The position numbers and the translations under genes are program-made. The notes under the pieces are model-generated. The model had not been told where the DNA came from and did no database searches. It worked only from the letters and a program-made list of their open reading frames with translations. A stretch of 13,658 nucleotides of DNA, taken from Methanobrevibacter sp. (GTDB lineage Archaea > Methanobacteriota > Methanobacteria > Methanobacteriales > Methanobacteriaceae). The stretch is from assembly GCA_016838945.1 (NCBI GenBank), contig JADLKP010000039.1, positions 1 through 13,658 on the forward strand, written 5' to 3'. Positions 1 through 6,339 of this stretch are shown in pieces. The stretch's first letter is position 1. Every line of letters starts with the position of its first letter.

Positions 1-8
1 AAGACAAA

Positions 9-22
9 TTTTATATATAAAA
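9..22 (+). promoter_or_regulatory. pyrG: TATA box of pyrG promoter
   Basis: A long archaeal TATA element (TTTTATATATAAAA) is the best promoter match upstream of pyrG. With the usual spacing of about 25 nt to the transcription start, the RNA would begin near position 45, giving an untranslated leader of about 100 nt before the coding start at 147. Whether this is the only promoter cannot be told, because the window starts here. Confidence 0.6.
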
Positions 23-44
23 TTAAACTAATATTTTAATGAGT

Positions 45-120
45 ATTCATAATGAATTTTTTATAAAAAATTAATGAAATTCATTAATAAAAAATCAATA
101 AAAATCAATAATAATCAATT
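45..120 (+). promoter_or_regulatory. pyrG leader: two palindromes and phased 10-bp repeats, possible operator
   Basis: ATTCATAATGAAT (45-57) is a perfect palindrome with 6-bp arms. ATTAATGAAATTCATTAAT (70-88) is a perfect palindrome with 9-bp arms around a single A. Both contain TTCAT/ATGAA half-sites in opposite order. They are followed by AAAATCAATA at 91-100 and 101-110, and ATAATCAATT at 111-120, a spacing of one helical turn. The block lies from the expected transcription start into the leader. It could be an operator or an RNA structure. The function is inferred only, and chance palindromes are common in DNA this AT-rich. Confidence 0.4.
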
Positions 121-146
121 ATTAAATTAATTAGGAGTGGATTTGT

Positions 147-1772
147 CTGACTAAATATATTATAATAACTGGTGGAGTAGTTAGTTCCATTGGAAAAGGA
201 ATTACATCTGCATCCATTGGCCGTATATTACGTTCCTACGGCTTGAAAGTTGCAGCTATTAAGATTGACCCATATTTGAACTGGGATTCTGGTACCTTAA
301 ACCCATACCAGCACGGTGAAGTGTTCGTGACTTATGATGGTATGGAAACTGATCTTGATTTAGGTCACTATGAAAGGTTCCTCGATGTGGAGCTTCCTGG
401 AATATCAAACATTACTACAGGTAAAGTCTACCAATCAGTTATTTCCAAAGAAAGAAAAGGTGATTTCTTAGGAGCATGTGTACAGATTATCCCCCATATC
501 ACTAACGAGATTAAAGAAATGGTTCGTGAAATCTCTGCTAAAGATGATTACGACGTTGTTCTTGTTGAATTAGGCGGTACTGTAGGGGATATTGAAAGTC
601 AACCATTCTTAGAGGCTTTAAGACAATTGAGAAATGAAGAAGGCTCTGAAAATGTCATGTTTGTTCATGTAACATTCGTTCCTTACTTGGAAGCTGCCGG
701 TGAATTCAAGACAAAACCAACTCAACACTCTTCAAAAGAACTTAGAAGTATGGGTATTAACCCTAACATGATTGTTTTAAGAAGTCAAAAACCTATCGAT
801 GATGACTTGAAAAGAAAAATCGCTCACTTCTGTGACGTTGAATTTGATGCTGTTGTAAACACTCCTGATGCTCAATCAATCTATGAAGTTCCTTTAGTGT
901 TGGATAGGGAAAATGCAGGCCAATACATTTCAAATAGAATTAATTTAGGAATTGATTTTGAAAATGATAAGAATACTCTCGATGAATGGGCTGAAATCGT
1001 CGACTCCTTGAAAATACAAAGTCCTGTTGTAACAATCGGTATTGTAGGCAAATATGTGGAATTGGAAGACGCTTATATCAGTATAAGGGAATCCCTACAC
1101 CATGCAGCAGCTAAAATCGGAGCTAAAATGAATATTGAATACCTTAGTTCTGATGTTGATGTGGAAAATGAGGAAGAATTGAAGGCTTTTCAAGAAGAGC
1201 TTTCCAAACTTGACGGTATCCTTATTCCTGGAGGATTCGGAGACCGTGGTGTAGAAGGCAAGCTTCAAGCAGTTGATTATGCAATAGAAAATGAAGTTCC
1301 TATCTTCGGTATTTGCTTAGGTATGCAATGTATGGTCATTCAGTTTGCAAGAAGAATAGGTATGGAAGGTGCAAACAGCAGTGAATTCAAGACTGACCTT
1401 AAATACCCAGTTATTGATATGATGGAAGAGCAAAAGAAAATCAAGAATATGGGTGGAACTATGCGTTTAGGTGCTTATGAATGTAAATTGATAGACGGCA
1501 CCAAAACCAAAGAAGCTTATGGAGAAGACCTCATTCAAGAAAGGCATAGACACAGATTTGAATATAACAATGAATATAGGGATGTTCTTACTGAAAATGG
1601 ACTTGTCATTGCAGGAACAACTACAGATGACTTCTTAGTTGAAATTGTGGAGTTGCCTGATCATCCTTGGTTTATTGGGTGTCAATTCCATCCAGAATTC
1701 AAATCAAGACCAAACAATGCACATCCATTGTTCGCTTCATTTGTAAAGGCATCCTTTGATAATGCAAAATAA
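147..1772 (+). CDS. pyrG: CTP synthase (glutamine-hydrolysing), CTG start
   Basis: Makes CTP from UTP, ATP and glutamine, the last step of pyrimidine nucleotide synthesis in the cytosol. The 541-residue product has the usual family length. The N-terminal synthetase half opens with TKYIIITGGVVSSIGKG (residues 2-18), which holds the ATP-binding loop, followed by KIDPYLNWDSGTLNPYQHGE. The C-terminal class I glutamine amidotransferase half shows the oxyanion loop GGFGDRG, the nucleophile Cys390 in GICLGMQ, and His515/Glu517 in FHPEF. Start choice: the frame is closed by TAG at 132-134, and no ATG, GTG or TTG lies in frame before codon 33 (TTG at 243). A start at 243 would delete the ATP loop. CTG at 147 sits 9 nt after AGGAG (133-137) and falls exactly where family members begin (M-T/S-K-Y-I). 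An alternative is a TTG at 143 followed by a one-base sequencing error. Confidence 0.96.
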   Translation: MTKYIIITGGVVSSIGKGITSASIGRILRSYGLKVAAIKIDPYLNWDSGTLNPYQHGEVFVTYDGMETDLDLGHYERFLDVELPGISNITTGKVYQSVISKERKGDFLGACVQIIPHITNEIKEMVREISAKDDYDVVLVELGGTVGDIESQPFLEALRQLRNEEGSENVMFVHVTFVPYLEAAGEFKTKPTQHSSKELRSMGINPNMIVLRSQKPIDDDLKRKIAHFCDVEFDAVVNTPDAQSIYEVPLVLDRENAGQYISNRINLGIDFENDKNTLDEWAEIVDSLKIQSPVVTIGIVGKYVELEDAYISIRESLHHAAAKIGAKMNIEYLSSDVDVENEEELKAFQEELSKLDGILIPGGFGDRGVEGKLQAVDYAIENEVPIFGICLGMQCMVIQFARRIGMEGANSSEFKTDLKYPVIDMMEEQKKIKNMGGTMRLGAYECKLIDGTKTKEAYGEDLIQERHRHRFEYNNEYRDVLTENGLVIAGTTTDDFLVEIVELPDHPWFIGCQFHPEFKSRPNNAHPLFASFVKASFDNAK

Positions 1773-1797
1773 ATAATTTTATTTATTTTCTTTTTTT
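1766..1797 (+). terminator. AT-only hairpin plus T tract at end of pyrG
   Basis: AAAATAAATAA (1766-1776) and TTATTTATTTT (1779-1789) form a perfect 11-bp inverted repeat around TT. It spans the pyrG stop codon and is followed by C and seven Ts. Archaeal termination depends mainly on the T tract, so the contribution of the hairpin is uncertain. Confidence 0.5.
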
Positions 1798-1840
1798 ATC
1801 TATTTTTATTTAACTTATTATCTTATTGTTATACTTTTTA

Positions 1841-1930
1841 ACTTATTTTTATACTTTTTTACTTATTTTTATATTTTTTTACTTATTTTTATATTTTTTA
1901 ACTTATTTTTATATTTCTTAACTTATTTTT
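1841..1930. repeat. 20-bp T-rich tandem array, 4.5 copies
   Basis: The unit ACTTATTTTTATATTTTTTA starts at 1841, 1861, 1881 and 1901, with a half copy at 1921. It varies at only a few positions (ATAC/ATAT; TTTTTT, TTTTTA, TTCTTA). Each copy carries T5-T7 tracts, so on the plus strand the array is a series of potential U-rich termination sites behind pyrG. There are no unique spacers, so it is not a CRISPR array. Confidence 0.85.
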
Positions 1931-2054
1931 TATCATTTTTATCATTTTACCATATTTTTAGCTATTATTGTTTTTTATTATTGGTGATTTTACACTATTG
2001 TGATTTAGTGCAATTGTGCATTTAAGATTTTTATTTTTTTCGCATTTCAAATCA

Positions 2055-2066
2055 TTTTATATTAAA
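2055..2066 (+). promoter_or_regulatory. TATA box of the ribbon-helix-helix gene
   Basis: TTTTATATTAAA is a good archaeal TATA match about 50-60 nt before the start codon, predicting a leader of about 30 nt that includes the SD GAGGGG (2106-2111). Confidence 0.45.
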
Positions 2067-2115
2067 TCAAACCCTATGTATTAACATATTAAAATCTAAA
2101 TCAAAGAGGGGTAAT

Positions 2116-2694
2116 ATGACAGAAATAAATAAAAACAATAAGGAAATAGGCAAGACAATTGCCACAAAAGTTCCAATAAACATACATAATCAATTAATAA
2201 ATCTAATCGAAAAAGGGGATTATTTAAGTATTTCAGACTTTTTAAGAGAAGCGATAAGGGAACAATTAAAGAAGTATAAGGTTGCAAATTTCAGACAAGT
2301 AAATTATTTTGAGGCGAAAAAGGAAATATTAAGTTATTTCATAAAGTATAATGATTGCTTTTTGGATGAAATAGCCATTGATTTGGAATTGGACTTTGAA
2401 TTGGTTTTCAATATAATCAATGAACTTGCTTTAGAAGGTAGAATTGAAAAAATCTCAAGTGATGAGATGATTGAAAAAAGAGGGCTAAATAATGAAGATT
2501 CCAATAACTCTAATGGTAATGCAAATATCTTAAAATTTAAAGGTAAAAGATTGATTGTTGAATCAAGGTCTAAGGATTATGAATTTATCAGCATAAGGCA
2601 TAATGCAGATTATAAGGCCATTTTAAAGAACAATGGTGTTGTAGTGGATAATGCTACAGTCATTCTGTCTGAAGCTTATTCATTTATAAACTGA
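2116..2694 (+). CDS. Ribbon-helix-helix transcriptional regulator with second helical domain
   Basis: 192-residue cytosolic protein. Residues about 13-58 (IATKVPINIHNQLINLIEKG, then DYLSISDFLREAIREQL) follow the ribbon-helix-helix (CopG/NikR-like) pattern: a basic/hydrophobic beta strand, helix, G-x-Y-x-S-x-S-D turn and second helix. Such proteins bind DNA as dimers. Residues about 70-115 (KKEILSYFIKYN... through ELALEGRIEK) look like a small winged-helix-type domain. An Asn/Ser-rich linker (about 126-138) and a basic beta-rich C-terminus follow. No nickel-binding NikR C-terminal domain is visible. A strong SD GAGGGG precedes the ATG. It stands alone, 386 bp before the prepilin peptidase gene. 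Control of that unit is possible but is only suggested by position. Confidence 0.8.
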   Translation: MTEINKNNKEIGKTIATKVPINIHNQLINLIEKGDYLSISDFLREAIREQLKKYKVANFRQVNYFEAKKEILSYFIKYNDCFLDEIAIDLELDFELVFNIINELALEGRIEKISSDEMIEKRGLNNEDSNNSNGNANILKFKGKRLIVESRSKDYEFISIRHNADYKAILKNNGVVVDNATVILSEAYSFIN

Positions 2695-3080
2695 TCTTTT
2701 TATAAAATTTTTCAATTTATTTTATTTTTTTTTAAAAAATTTATTATTTCTATTTTGATTATAATTTTTTATTTTTGCTTAAATATTATAATTTGATATT
2801 ATTTTTTCAATTTAATATTAATTTTTCACTTTAAAATCAATATAACAAAATAATTATGTTCTGTTACCTATAAAAAAGGTTAAATTTAAATATAATAAAA
2901 ATTTAATATTTAATTGTCTTTTAAAAGCAATTTGATTATCTTAAATTGATTTTTTAAGACAATCTCCATTACATAATTCTATTTATTGGCATTTCTAATT
3001 CTCTATTTATTTCTAGAAAATAGGGTCCAAATGGAATTATTATGGTCTAATTAATTAGTTCTATCTTTGGAGGTTTCCTC
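2695..3080. other. Intergenic spacer with structured leader candidate
   Basis: 386 bp without a gene. Just after the regulator stop there are T-rich tracts including T9 (2725-2733), likely terminating it. TTTAAATAT near 2885-2893 is a plausible TATA element; it would place a transcript start close to the hairpin at 2913. Further on are TCCAAATGGA (3027-3036) and the perfect palindrome CTAATTAATTAG (3047-3058), then the SD of the next gene. Confidence 0.5.
2913..2963 (+). promoter_or_regulatory. Long imperfect inverted repeat in leader of prepilin peptidase gene
   Basis: ATTGTCTT (2913-2920) pairs with AAGACAAT (2956-2963), and CAATTT (2928-2933) pairs with AAATTG (2943-2948). Four more A-T pairs lie between the two stems, and the loop is nine bases. 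Together this is a hairpin with arms of about 21 nt. Its left edge coincides with the transcription start expected from a TATA-like element at about 2885-2893. It could be a 5' leader element, a small RNA or an operator. No known riboswitch family is recognised. Confidence 0.4.
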
Positions 3081-3083
3081 TTG
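3069..3083 (+). promoter_or_regulatory. Ribosome binding site that can fold on itself, deciding a TTG start
   Basis: GGAGG (3069-3073) is a strong SD placed 7 nt before TTG at 3081 and so decides this start. The bases between are TTT then CCTC (3077-3080), complementary to GAGG. The SD can therefore pair with the nucleotides touching the start codon, in a 4-bp stem with a 3-base loop, or 5 pairs counting a G-U with the first base of TTG. Confidence 0.55.
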
Positions 3084-4076
3084 TATAGTTATATTTTTAT
3101 TAGGGTTATTCTGGATTTTTATATGAATCAAATCTTCAGCAATCTTTATTTGCATATCAGATCACTATTAGTAGTCAAATCATTAATATTATTGAATTTT
3201 TCCATAATATTCTTATTTCTATTAATTGCTGATTATTATGATTTGAAGTTTGGAATAATCCCTAATAAATTAGGCTTGATTCTATTGATATACGGCTTTA
3301 TTTTTAATTTGGCATTGGCAGCGTTATTCAATGATTCTTCAATATTTATATTTGCATTGGCTTTAACCGCCATAATCATGTTAATTTCCTTCAGTTTATG
3401 GCATATGGGATTTTGGGGAGGTGGAGATTTCAAGTTATTTGTTGCTCTATCCTTTCCATTATCAATTCTTGATTTAAATCATTTGAATTTACAAAATAAT
3501 TATTTCAATGAGGTTTTAGATAGTCTAAATTTGGCTATTTCAAATCAGATGATTTTCTATCCTAAAGTCTTTTCAATAGTTTTCAATTCAATACTGATAG
3601 CATTTTTATTTATTTTTATAAGCATTCTATATGGGATTATTAAAGATAAGAAGATAAAACATTACTCTCTATTGTCCTTATTCAATTTTAATTCAGTATT
3701 TGGCCAATTGACTAGCAAATTAGTGGATATAGATGATTTATCAGAAGGCATGGTATTGAAGGAATATTATTTTAAAGACCATGATGTTATTTCTAAAATA
3801 AATGATGAAAAGGATAAGGAGAATTCAAATATTAATTTAAATGCGTTTAAAAGAGAAGATATTTGCTATTTCTCTTCTAAAAATATGATGGGTTTGACTG
3901 AAGAGGATATACGATTAATAAAGGAATTTTATGAAGAAGGCTTGATTAAAAATTCTAATTTCAAAATCAAGATAGGGATTCCATTCATGCCATTTATTAC
4001 AGCGGGATACCTGTGTTTTTTAATATTTGGAGATTTCATCGTCCTTGTTTCAAGCTATATAAAAATATTATTTTAA
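3081..4076 (+). CDS. A24 family archaeal prepilin peptidase (FlaK/EppA type)
   Basis: Membrane aspartyl protease that removes the class III signal peptide from archaeal pilins or archaellins at the inner face of the membrane. The 331-residue protein has a hydrophobic segment at about 31-50, then DYYDLKFGIIPN (residues 51-62) with the first catalytic Asp, probably Asp54. Two more helices follow (about 63-82 and 86-108), then the second catalytic motif GGGD, Asp116, in FWGGGDFKLF. A helix near 160-187 is followed by a charged cytosolic stretch (about 188-298), which contains the SEGMVLKEY and GLTEEDIRLIKEF motifs of the archaeal A24 C-terminal region. A final helix starts after PFMPFITAGYL. The start is a TTG selected by GGAGG; an internal ATG at 3123 has no good SD. 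The pilin gene follows 20 bp downstream, so a shared transcript and an enzyme-substrate relation are likely. It could equally serve pilins encoded elsewhere. Confidence 0.9.
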   Translation: MYSYIFIRVILDFYMNQIFSNLYLHIRSLLVVKSLILLNFSIIFLFLLIADYYDLKFGIIPNKLGLILLIYGFIFNLALAALFNDSSIFIFALALTAIIMLISFSLWHMGFWGGGDFKLFVALSFPLSILDLNHLNLQNNYFNEVLDSLNLAISNQMIFYPKVFSIVFNSILIAFLFIFISILYGIIKDKKIKHYSLLSLFNFNSVFGQLTSKLVDIDDLSEGMVLKEYYFKDHDVISKINDEKDKENSNINLNAFKREDICYFSSKNMMGLTEEDIRLIKEFYEEGLIKNSNFKIKIGIPFMPFITAGYLCFLIFGDFIVLVSSYIKILF

Positions 4077-4096
4077 TCAAAGATTAGGGGAAAATT

Positions 4097-4543
4097 ATGG
4101 ATTTGAATATGGATAAGAAAGGTCAATTGTCACTTGAATATGTTCTAGTTTCCATGATTGCACTATTGATAATCAGTTTGGTTTCCGTTCCTATTTTATT
4201 GACTGCAATAGATTATTCCAGTGACATTATTGATTCAATTAATTCTAAAGCTGAATTAAGCAAAATAACAGATGCAATCGATTATTGCCACAGTTCAGGA
4301 AAAGGATCCAAAAGGATTGTTTATGTTGATTTCAATCAGGATGTTGATGTTGAGTTATCCAATAACGGCAAAAATGGATTAGGATCAATAACTTTAAGTT
4401 TATCTGACAATACAAAGGAAATTAGAAGTTCCTTTGATTATATGGGTTTAAATGAAAACATTCATTTATCAAGAGGATTCAATAAGATTCTTGTTAAATG
4501 GGATGAAGATTCCGATAAGATTGAAGTCAATAGGGTAATCTGA
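4097..4543 (+). CDS. Class III signal peptide-containing pilin-like protein
   Basis: 148-residue small surface protein. The N-terminus KKGQLSLEYVLVSMIALLII matches the archaeal class III signal: two lysines, Gly9, then Q-x-S-x-E, with cleavage expected between Gly9 and Gln10. Glu14 becomes residue 5 of the mature protein, and a hydrophobic helix of about 22 residues would form the pilus core. The remaining 110 residues are polar and beta-rich with one cysteine (Cys64). The ATG has AGGGG upstream. It lies 20 bp behind the A24 peptidase and is its likely substrate. No pilus assembly ATPase or platform protein is in the window, so assembly into a filament is not shown. Membrane-anchored pseudopilin is the main alternative. 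Confidence 0.85.
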   Translation: MDLNMDKKGQLSLEYVLVSMIALLIISLVSVPILLTAIDYSSDIIDSINSKAELSKITDAIDYCHSSGKGSKRIVYVDFNQDVDVELSNNGKNGLGSITLSLSDNTKEIRSSFDYMGLNENIHLSRGFNKILVKWDEDSDKIEVNRVI

Positions 4544-4780
4544 TATTTTTAGTTTGGACTGTTTTATTTGATTGAACAATTTTTCATAAATTTTCTTTTC
4601 ATAAAATATATAAATTAAATATTTTAAATATAATAATAGAATAATAATTCTTAATTTTAAAATATTTAAATTCAAAATGTTTAAAAACTTAAATAAATTA
4701 TTCATTTTATTTTTATTTTTAAAATTGGGATTTATTTTAAATTGAAAATGATTTATAAATTTATTTTATTGTTTATTTGC

Positions 4781-4788
4781 TTAAATAA
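4781..4788 (+). promoter_or_regulatory. TATA box of membrane-protein/zinc-ribbon unit
   Basis: TTAAATAA is the nearest TATA match. The expected transcription start, about 4811, lies just after the upstream ATG at 4809, which supports the second ATG (4827) as start. The rest of 4544-4808 is plain AT-rich spacer. Confidence 0.4.
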
Positions 4789-4826
4789 GATAGATTTAAT
4801 AAGTAACGATGAAAAGAGTTGATTAT

Positions 4827-5639
4827 ATGGATTTAATTACTGGAATTATATTTCTTATCCTGTTCATTATAATTATGGTATTCGCTTTCTCAATGGGTAT
4901 TTTATCTCCATATGTAGGTAGAAGGGAAATCTTATCCATAATTTTAATAGGTTTTGTTCTTGGCGCTATTGGCGGATATTTCTTTATCGACCCAATTTAT
5001 GATGAAAGTCCTTATGTCATAGGTAATATCCAGGGACTATTTACTATGGATAGCGAAGTAATTAATCTGAATATTCCATCAACTTCCAATATCAGCGACA
5101 TAACAAATAAGATCAATAATTTGACTGGAGTCAATTCTGTCACTACAAATGGTTTTGAGCTGAAAACAGGATTTATAAAGAACACTACGAAGATATATGT
5201 TGAAGATTACCTGAAAAGTGACCCTGAAATTGAATCTTATAAGGTAACAAGCAATTCAGTTACTGTAGATTTGAAAAATGATGCAAGCTCAACAACCACA
5301 TTAGGATCTTTAGTTAATTGGCTTTCCAATAAGGCAGGAGTAGGTTCTGAGTTTGCTTTCGTTCATATTCAAGTTCATGTGGATGCAAATAAGGTTACTG
5401 AAGTAAGGGATTACCTAAAGGAAAATGATTATACTATCATATCCATAGAAGGGCCTGTTCAAAGCACCATTCATTATTTATATGATCATTTGCTCCCTAC
5501 TTACGCTGTAATGATTATTACAGGTTTGATAGGTGTAGCTGTAGCAATCGCAGGAATCTTCGTTGAACCTTTAACTAAATTCACCAGAAGATTCAAAAAG
5601 AATAGTGTTGAAAGAAGAGGAAGAAGACGAAGACCTTGA
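4827..5639 (+). CDS. Membrane protein of unknown function, three predicted helices
   Basis: Not recognised as a named family. The 270-residue protein (numbers count from this start) has helices at about 2-23 and 34-55, then a polar domain of about 165 residues, a helix at about 225-247, and a strongly basic C-terminal tail ending RRGRRRRP. By the positive-inside rule the tail is cytosolic and the large domain probably extracellular. The domain contains two stretches that read as alpha/beta repeats (about 79-149 and 177-211), which could be small ferredoxin-like folds; this is an impression, not a match. Start choice: ATG 4827 is preceded by AGAGTTGAT at the same spacing as the SD of the gene at 8701, whereas ATG 4809 (six residues longer) has none. 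The zinc-ribbon gene starts 23 bp after the stop, so co-transcription is likely. Confidence 0.75.
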   Translation: MDLITGIIFLILFIIIMVFAFSMGILSPYVGRREILSIILIGFVLGAIGGYFFIDPIYDESPYVIGNIQGLFTMDSEVINLNIPSTSNISDITNKINNLTGVNSVTTNGFELKTGFIKNTTKIYVEDYLKSDPEIESYKVTSNSVTVDLKNDASSTTTLGSLVNWLSNKAGVGSEFAFVHIQVHVDANKVTEVRDYLKENDYTIISIEGPVQSTIHYLYDHLLPTYAVMIITGLIGVAVAIAGIFVEPLTKFTRRFKKNSVERRGRRRRP

Positions 5640-5662
5640 TTAGTTTTTTAAAGGGGGATAAA

Positions 5663-6280
5663 ATGACTAAGTTCTGTCCAGAATGCGGCACTCAACAACG
5701 TGATGATCATGTTAAATATTGTTCGAACTGTGGTTTTGACTTTTCTAAGATAGAAAATAGGGAGGATAATAGAGGAATTAGTTCAGATACCATTAAAATC
5801 GATATAAGTGACTCTGAAGATTCCAATAAGTCTTCACCTTTCAGTGTTCAAAGTGTTGGGGTGAATGGTTCCAATAAGTCTTCACCTTCCAGTGTTCAAA
5901 GTGTTGGGGTGAATGGTTCCAATAAGTCTTCACCTAAGGCGTCTACTCCAAGGATTAATGACTCAAAAAAGTCCCCATCTTCTGGTCAAATTAATAAGAG
6001 TACTAGTTCTAATGGTTTATTATCCAATTTATCCTTTAATAAATGCTTATTAGCATTTGCAGCATTGATGGTTTTGCTGTTAATAATTGGGATGATAAGT
6101 CAGGCTACAGAAACACAACCTACATCTGACCATGGTTTGACTTCATTTATGGAAAGTTCTGGAGCTTATGATTCAAATTCGTTCATTGATAATTCCTATT
6201 ATTATGATGATTCTGATTCTAATTCCAATTATTTAAGCAATAATGTGCTTTCAGTTCAAAAGATGACTGATCTAGTTTAA
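5663..6280 (+). CDS. Membrane-anchored zinc-ribbon protein
   Basis: 205 residues. The N-terminal zinc ribbon has CPECG (Cys5, Cys8) and CSNCG (Cys20, Cys23), a four-cysteine zinc site seen at the N-terminus of many archaeal membrane proteins. Then comes a Ser/Asn/Lys-rich linker (about 40-125) holding 16-residue repeats, one hydrophobic helix (about 128-146) and an acidic, Tyr/Ser/Asp-rich C-terminal part. The likely topology is zinc ribbon inside, tail outside. Start: ATG 5663 follows AAGGGGGATAAA, an excellent SD; a TTG at 5636 in frame overlaps the previous gene and has no SD. It follows the membrane protein gene by 23 bp. The specific function is unknown; the ribbon may mediate protein contacts. 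Confidence 0.8.
   Translation: MTKFCPECGTQQRDDHVKYCSNCGFDFSKIENREDNRGISSDTIKIDISDSEDSNKSSPFSVQSVGVNGSNKSSPSSVQSVGVNGSNKSSPKASTPRINDSKKSPSSGQINKSTSSNGLLSNLSFNKCLLAFAALMVLLLIIGMISQATETQPTSDHGLTSFMESSGAYDSNSFIDNSYYYDDSDSNSNYLSNNVLSVQKMTDLV
5821..5936 (+). repeat. 48-bp in-frame tandem duplication, 2.4 copies
   Basis: A 48-bp unit (16 codons, protein unit S-N-K-S-S-P-x-S-V-Q-S-V-G-V-N-G) occurs at 5821-5868 and 5869-5916, differing at a single base (CCTTTCAG versus CCTTCCAG). A partial third copy runs from 5917. Near identity at the DNA level implies a recent duplication inside the linker of the zinc-ribbon protein. Copy number may differ among strains. Confidence 0.93.
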
Positions 6281-6339
6281 GCAGGTGTATAGACTACTTT
6301 TTTTATTTTATTTTTATTTATTATATTATAGGTGAAACA

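Larger units (their letters stand above)
1773..2115. other. Intergenic spacer pyrG to regulator gene
   Basis: 343 bp without a credible gene. It holds the pyrG terminator, a 20-bp tandem array (1841-1930) and the promoter of the next gene. Between these is CACTA-8 nt-TAGTG (1993-2010) followed by TGCAATTGTGCA (2009-2020), which are weak operator-like inverted repeats. A short minus-strand frame overlapping 2096-2287 is a shadow of the regulator gene. Confidence 0.6.

Noticed and set aside
243..1772. TTG at 243 as the start of pyrG
   Set aside because: Would remove the conserved N-terminal ATP-binding loop that is intact in the same frame upstream, and has no SD.
2096..2287. 63-codon minus-strand open frame over the regulator gene
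   Set aside because: Lies in antisense of a well-supported gene with strong SD; no SD or family match of its own. The same holds for minus-strand frames at 3236-3433, 4469-4705, 6814-7044, 9034-9237, 9280-9474, 10759-10962 and 13054-13311.
2116..2694. Antitoxin of a toxin-antitoxin pair (ribbon-helix-helix N-terminus)
   Set aside because: At 192 residues with a second domain it is too long for a typical antitoxin, and no toxin-sized gene is adjacent.
3081..4543. Archaellum (archaeal flagellum) locus
   Set aside because: Only a peptidase and one pilin-like protein are present; no archaellin paralogues or FlaH/I/J-type genes, so a pilin or pseudopilin role is favoured.
5636..5662. TTG at 5636 as start of the zinc-ribbon gene
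   Set aside because: No SD and it overlaps the previous gene; ATG 5663 has a perfect SD and places the zinc ribbon at the N-terminus.
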